Below, piece after piece: positions 5,901 to 9,035 of a stretch of DNA of 9,035 nt. The stretch is from Bacteroidales bacterium (GTDB lineage: Bacteria > Bacteroidota > Bacteroidia > Bacteroidales > JALTDM01): the NCBI GenBank assembly GCA_027073875.1, contig JALTEO010000163.1:1-9035 (forward strand). Direction: 5' to 3'. The position numbers were made by a program, and so were the translations under genes. How positions within the stretch are numbered: position 1 is the first letter of the stretch; each line of letters starts with the position of its first letter. Under the pieces are notes generated by a model. It had not been told where the DNA came from. It searched no databases and saw only the letters and a program-made list of their open reading frames with translations.

Positions 5901-7001
5901 ATGGAATACAAAGACTACAAAGAACAAGCAGAAAACATTAAAATATTAGCAATTAATCCGGGCTCTACTACAACAAAAGTTGCCGTATATGAAAACACAA
6001 CACCTCTTTTAGTCCGGACTATTCATCATACGCCAAAAGAATTAGAGAAATATTCTACTTATGCCGAGCAATATCAATTTCGAAAAGACCTTATTTGCCA
6101 AGAATTAAAATCTTCAAAGATAAGACTTGAATTAATCAGGGCTGTTGTTGGTAGAGGTGGCTTGCTTCGTCCTATAGAATCAGGTGTTTACGAAGTAAAC
6201 GAAAAAATGCTTCATGATTTGCAAAATAGTCCGTTTGGCGAACATGCCAGTAATTTAGGTGGTTTAATTGCCTACGGATTTGCACAAACACTTCCCAATG
6301 CCAAAGCATATATTGCTGACCCTGTGGTTGTTGACGAATTAGACCCGATAGCCAGAGTCTCGGGACATCCGGCATTTCGTAGAGTATCAATTTTTCACGC
6401 ATTGAATCAAAAAGCCGTTGCCCGTGATTACGCCAAGTCAGTAATGCGCGAATACGAAGATTTAAATCTGATTGTGGCTCATCTTGGTGGGGGCATTACT
6501 GTCGGAGCCCATCAAAAAGGACGCGTTATTGATGTTAATCAAGGGCTGGATGGTGACGGACCATTTTCACCTGAACGCAGTGGCACACTCCCTGTCGGAC
6601 AACTTGTAGAAGCATGTTTCAGCGGTGCTTATACCAAAGAAAAGCTCAAGCGAATGATAAAAGGCGAAGGCGGATTAGTGGCTTTCCTCGGCACAAACAG
6701 TGCCTATGAAGTAGAAAAACGCATTCACGAAGGCGACAAAGAAGCCAAATTTTATTTTGAAGCTATGGCATATCAAGTAGCAAAAGAAATTGGTGCTATG
6801 TGCCCTGTTCTTAAAGGAAATGTTGATGCCATTCTGATTACAGGGGGTATTGCCCACAGTAAATTATTCGTTAATTTATTGATGGAACGGGTTTACCGCA
6901 TTGCCCCCATACATGTTTATCCGGGCGAAGACGAAATGCGAGCACTGGCACTCAACGGGCTAAGAGTTGTCAGAAATGAAGTGGAAGTAAATGAATATTA
7001 A
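5901..7001 (+). CDS. buk: Butyrate kinase (or branched-chain fatty acid kinase)
   Basis: Cytosolic ASKHA kinase that transfers phosphate from butyryl phosphate to ADP, giving butyrate and ATP. 366 residues, close to the usual 355-360; the excess is a 13-residue lead before the expected KILAINPGSTTTK (14-26), the phosphate-1 loop. Other motifs: AVVGRGGLLRPI (81-92), VVDELDPIARVSGHP (144-158), FHALNQKAVAR (165-175), AHLGGGITVGAH (193-204), DGDGPFSPERSGTLP (217-231), and the adenosine loop ILITGGIAHS (311-320), ending in the YPGEDEMRALALNGL box (340-354). A remote paralogue of ackA in the same window. Partner is ptb 278 bp upstream. Sequence alone does not separate butyrate from isobutyrate or isovalerate kinases. 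The ATG at 5901 is the only good start before the motif; its leader has no Shine-Dalgarno. Confidence 0.94.
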   Translation: MEYKDYKEQAENIKILAINPGSTTTKVAVYENTTPLLVRTIHHTPKELEKYSTYAEQYQFRKDLICQELKSSKIRLELIRAVVGRGGLLRPIESGVYEVNEKMLHDLQNSPFGEHASNLGGLIAYGFAQTLPNAKAYIADPVVVDELDPIARVSGHPAFRRVSIFHALNQKAVARDYAKSVMREYEDLNLIVAHLGGGITVGAHQKGRVIDVNQGLDGDGPFSPERSGTLPVGQLVEACFSGAYTKEKLKRMIKGEGGLVAFLGTNSAYEVEKRIHEGDKEAKFYFEAMAYQVAKEIGAMCPVLKGNVDAILITGGIAHSKLFVNLLMERVYRIAPIHVYPGEDEMRALALNGLRVVRNEVEVNEY

Positions 7002-7103
7002 CCTGATTTATTCAATTTACAACTTGTACCAAAATCATCATTTTTTGACAGTGCATAATTATACATTATTAATTGTACATTGTAAACTATTCTCAAACCA
7101 ATG
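7002..7103. other. Convergent gap between buk and the lipoprotein gene
   Basis: 102 bp, A+T-rich, no gene. It includes a run of related words (CATAATTATACATTATTAATTGTACATTGTA is spread over 7049-7079) typical of simple Bacteroidota intergenic repeats. Two convergent genes end here, so bidirectional termination is expected, but I see no clear G+C-rich hairpin with a T-run. Confidence 0.4.
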
Positions 7104-7907
7104 TTAGAGTGGTAATACTTTTCCTGTAGCGTAGTCTTTTTTTGTCAGATTAATCGTAGGTTTTGGCAAACGATAATAAACATTTCCGCTATTTAGAATT
7201 TCTATTTCAACTTTATCACTAATTCGGAAAGTTGTTTTCCCTGTTGAATTAGAATAAATGTAACCTTGTTTTGACTGCAATTCATCTGTATAAACATTCC
7301 CATTTCCAACAGAATAAATATAATTAAAATCTGATTTACCTTTAAAAGAATAATCACCGGTAGCCGCATTTAATACCATTGCAGTATATTGAGCATCAAT
7401 CAATACATCAACCGTTGCAATCTTTGACCAAATACTAATAACCAGTCTTTTTAAATGAAGTGTGTCGGAAGAAAATAAATCTGCACCTCTATAAAAGATA
7501 ATTTTTTGCAATCGGGAAAAATGCAAATCAGCCGTAATCTTCGATTTCTTGTAGCTTCTTGTCCATTTACAATGATTATTATCTTTTAATGTCAAGGAAT
7601 TACCTTCCTCGTTAGCATCTGTTTTTGCCAATAAATTCTTGCCACCCGAAAAAACAACAAAATCGGTTGTATCCTGAATAAGATTAATAGTCATTTGCCC
7701 ATCAATATACAGTGAATCATAAGGTGTTAGATATACCTCTTTCGTAATTGATTTGCCTGTTCCTTTAAAGCAATCCCATTTTTTTTCAGGTTTGCACGAA
7801 GATAAAATTACAATGGTTAACAAAAATAATATGGTAGCAAAAATAATTTTTTTCACAAAAGCGAAGATACGATTTTTTATTTTCGTAAAAGGACATAATA
7901 TAAACAT
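7104..7907 (-). CDS. Lipoprotein, putative head-GIN (DUF2807)-type
   Basis: 267 residues from the ATG at 7907. A hydrophobic signal segment (IIFATILFLLTIVIL, 21-35) ends in the lipobox LSSC with Cys38, so the protein should be lipidated and exported to the cell envelope. The mature part is beta-rich with alternating hydrophobic/polar residues and Asn/Gly-containing turns (for example DGQMTINLIQDTTDFVVFSG, 69-88, and SVGNGNVYTDELQSK, about 200-214), matching the putative auto-transporter adhesin head-GIN pattern common in Bacteroidota; function is unknown. Start choice is uncertain: a GTG at 7856 would give a 250-residue protein beginning MKKIIFATILF-like with Cys at position 21, a much more normal signal peptide, and it lies 5 nt after a near-consensus -7 box. 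I favour the GTG start. It is convergent with buk and divergent from the transporter gene. Confidence 0.8.
   Translation of the reverse strand: MFILCPFTKIKNRIFAFVKKIIFATILFLLTIVILSSCKPEKKWDCFKGTGKSITKEVYLTPYDSLYIDGQMTINLIQDTTDFVVFSGGKNLLAKTDANEEGNSLTLKDNNHCKWTRSYKKSKITADLHFSRLQKIIFYRGADLFSSDTLHLKRLVISIWSKIATVDVLIDAQYTAMVLNAATGDYSFKGKSDFNYIYSVGNGNVYTDELQSKQGYIYSNSTGKTTFRISDKVEIEILNSGNVYYRLPKPTINLTKKDYATGKVLPL
7862..7869 (-). promoter_or_regulatory. Predicted -7 box for the lipoprotein gene
   Basis: Minus-strand TATCTTCG matches TAnnTTTG except at one base. It lies inside the reading frame of the longer ATG form, 5 nt before the GTG at 7856. If real, it supports the shorter protein and a leaderless or near-leaderless transcript. 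No clear -33 element seen. Confidence 0.4.
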
Positions 7908-7915
7908 TATCTTTG
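7908..7915 (+). promoter_or_regulatory. Predicted -7 box for the EamA transporter gene
   Basis: TATCTTTG is a full match to TAnnTTTG and ends 4 nt before the ATG at 7920. Transcription would start at or beside the start codon. No clear TTTG is seen at the -33 position. Confidence 0.5.
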
Positions 7916-7919
7916 CCCT

Positions 7920-8810
7920 ATGCGTATTAACCTGAATAAGCGAACAAACCAGTGGCTATTGCTATTTATATTGGCATTTATTTGGGGAGCATCTTTTATC
8001 CTGATAAAGAAAGGATTACGGTCATTTGACATGTTTCAGGTAGCTTCACTGCGGATGTTTATTGCTTCGCTTGCATTGTTTCCGTTTGCTATAAGTAAAT
8101 TGAAACTATTAGACAAAAAGAATATTCTACCACTGCTTGAAGTTGCTTTTGTCGGCAATTTTATCCCTGCCTTTTTGTTCACTTGGGCACAAATGCACAT
8201 CAATAGTTCATTGGCAGGCATCTTGAACTCCACGACACCAATTTTTGCTTTTATCATCAGTGTATTTATGTTCCGAAACAAAGTCGGATTTTTGAAATAT
8301 ATCGGTTTGCTTATCGGATTTCTCGGCATTGTCGGTTTAGTTCTCAGCAAAGGAATTACTGATTTTACAGAGGGCAATATGATTTATACGCTCGTCATTA
8401 TCTTAGCCAGTTTATTTTACGGACTCAACACAAATGTTGTTCACGAATATTTTCCAAAATTCGATGGGTTGACCATTACGCTGTTATCTTTTTCGTTAAT
8501 ACTTCCGGTAGCTACCATAACATTGTTTACTTCCGGTATTTTTTCGCAGTTTACTGGACCACAAGCATATTACGACCTTGGTTATATTGGAATTCTTGCT
8601 ATCTTCAGTTCTTCAATTGCCGTATTGGGAATTAATATTTTGCTCAAATATGCTTCGGCAATTTTTGCTTCGTCGGTTACATATATTATTCCCGTATTTG
8701 CCATTTTGTGGGGTGTTTTTGATGGCGAAAAAGTTTCGTGGATTCAGATTCTGTGGATGTTGGTTGTTTTCTCCGGAATTTATTTGCTTAATAAAGGTAA
8801 GGAAAAGTAA
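7920..8810 (+). CDS. EamA/DMT-family inner-membrane transporter
   Basis: 296 residues with about ten hydrophobic segments (roughly 11-30, 39-59, 71-90, 97-117, 123-142, 153-171, 184-204, 216-237, 241-264, 273-291), the standard size and topology of the drug/metabolite transporter superfamily with two EamA repeats. Family marks include FIWGASFILIKKGL (20-33), LNSTTPIFAFIISVF (102-116) with the following GLLIGFLGIVGLVL (129-142), and in the second half SSVTYIIPVFAILWGVFDGE (251-270) with GIYLLNK (286-292). Such proteins export amino acids, metabolites or drugs; the substrate cannot be told from sequence. The ATG at 7920 is the only start that keeps the first membrane segment; the next Met is residue 38. 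It is divergent from the lipoprotein gene with overlapping promoter space. Confidence 0.92.
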   Translation: MRINLNKRTNQWLLLFILAFIWGASFILIKKGLRSFDMFQVASLRMFIASLALFPFAISKLKLLDKKNILPLLEVAFVGNFIPAFLFTWAQMHINSSLAGILNSTTPIFAFIISVFMFRNKVGFLKYIGLLIGFLGIVGLVLSKGITDFTEGNMIYTLVIILASLFYGLNTNVVHEYFPKFDGLTITLLSFSLILPVATITLFTSGIFSQFTGPQAYYDLGYIGILAIFSSSIAVLGINILLKYASAIFASSVTYIIPVFAILWGVFDGEKVSWIQILWMLVVFSGIYLLNKGKEK

Positions 8811-8870
8811 ATATTAGTTATACTCCGAACCCTTTGCCAATAATTTCTCAATTTCAACTCATCAAGAAAA

Positions 8871-8963
8871 AACTTTGTGAACCTTTGTGAGAACTTTGAG
8901 CAACTTTGTGAAACAAAAAAAAGTATCACAAAGAACACTAAGAACCACAGAGTTACACAAAGG
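8871..8963. repeat. Imperfect inverted repeat of CTTTGTG / CACAAAG words
   Basis: The left arm (8871-8910) carries CTTTGTG at 8873-8879, 8883-8889 and 8904-8910 plus the variant CTTTGAG. After an A-rich spacer, the right arm (8927-8963) carries CACAAAG, CACAGAG and CACAAAG in the opposite sense. The arms pair over most of their length with a few gaps. It begins about 60 bp after the transporter stop codon and could act as a terminator-like hairpin, or be a copy of an intergenic repeat family often seen in Bacteroidota and other environmental genomes (from memory). Confidence 0.7.
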
Positions 8964-9035
8964 GGAAAACGCACAAATTGATTAATGCCTTAGACCATTA
9001 GCATTTTTATTTTAGTCCAAAATTGTTTTCCTTTT
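8964..9035. other. Right-edge non-coding sequence
   Basis: 72 bp of A+T-rich sequence with no start codon context, RNA gene or repeat that I can recognise. A neighbouring gene may begin or end just outside the window. Confidence 0.4.

Noticed and set aside
7753..7935. 60-codon plus-strand frame overlapping the transporter start
   Set aside because: It is antisense to the lipoprotein signal region, overlaps the transporter start in another frame and has no recognisable features.
8780..8974. 64-codon minus-strand hydrophobic open frame at the right end
   Set aside because: Most of it is translated inverted repeat and the end of the transporter gene; the hydrophobic look comes from the CTTTGTG words.
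1..9035. Wholly new defence or mobile system
   Set aside because: Every sizeable gene belongs to a known metabolic, envelope or transporter family, and no nuclease, helicase, recombinase, tRNA or rRNA sequence was seen.

Overview
The window looks like chromosomal DNA of a fermentative, anaerobic-type Bacteroidota (Bacteroidales-like) organism of moderately low G+C. Supporting signs are TAnnTTTG-type -7 promoter boxes, A-rich gene leaders without Shine-Dalgarno sequences, a lipoprotein with a head-GIN (DUF2807) type body, and A+T-rich intergenic repeats of the kind common in this phylum. This is inference from sequence style and protein flavour. I cannot name a genus.

Layout. Positions 1-1114 (minus) hold the N-terminal 371 residues of a GlcD/D-lactate-dehydrogenase-type FAD-linked oxidase that runs off the left edge. 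A short divergent region (1115-1235) separates it from a plus-strand block of five genes: phosphate acetyltransferase (pta, 1236-2237), a divergent 3-hydroxyacyl-CoA dehydrogenase (2292-3266), acetate kinase (ackA, 3507-4709), phosphate butyryltransferase (ptb, 4726-5622) and butyrate kinase (buk, 5901-7001). A convergent gap follows, then a minus-strand lipoprotein (7104-7907 or a shorter GTG form) and, 12 bp away and divergent, an EamA/DMT-family transporter (7920-8810). The last 225 bp are non-coding and carry an imperfect inverted repeat.

How the genes work together. Pta with AckA turns acetyl-CoA into acetate plus ATP, and Ptb with Buk does the same for butyryl-CoA or other short or branched acyl-CoAs. 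Both pairs conserve energy by substrate-level phosphorylation. The dehydrogenase between them would fit 3-hydroxybutyryl-CoA/acetoacetyl-CoA interconversion on the way to butyryl-CoA. It keeps the His/Glu pair but has lost the usual active-site Asn. The flanking FAD-linked oxidase may feed 2-hydroxyacid (lactate-like) carbon in, but only half of it is visible.

No exotic system (phage, CRISPR, defence island, insertion sequence) is visible. The points most worth a second look are: the odd dehydrogenase; one 22-bp sequence found just upstream of both kinase genes; three divergently arranged genes whose -7 boxes sit only 4-7 nt before the start codon, suggesting leaderless transcripts; and several intergenic repeat families.
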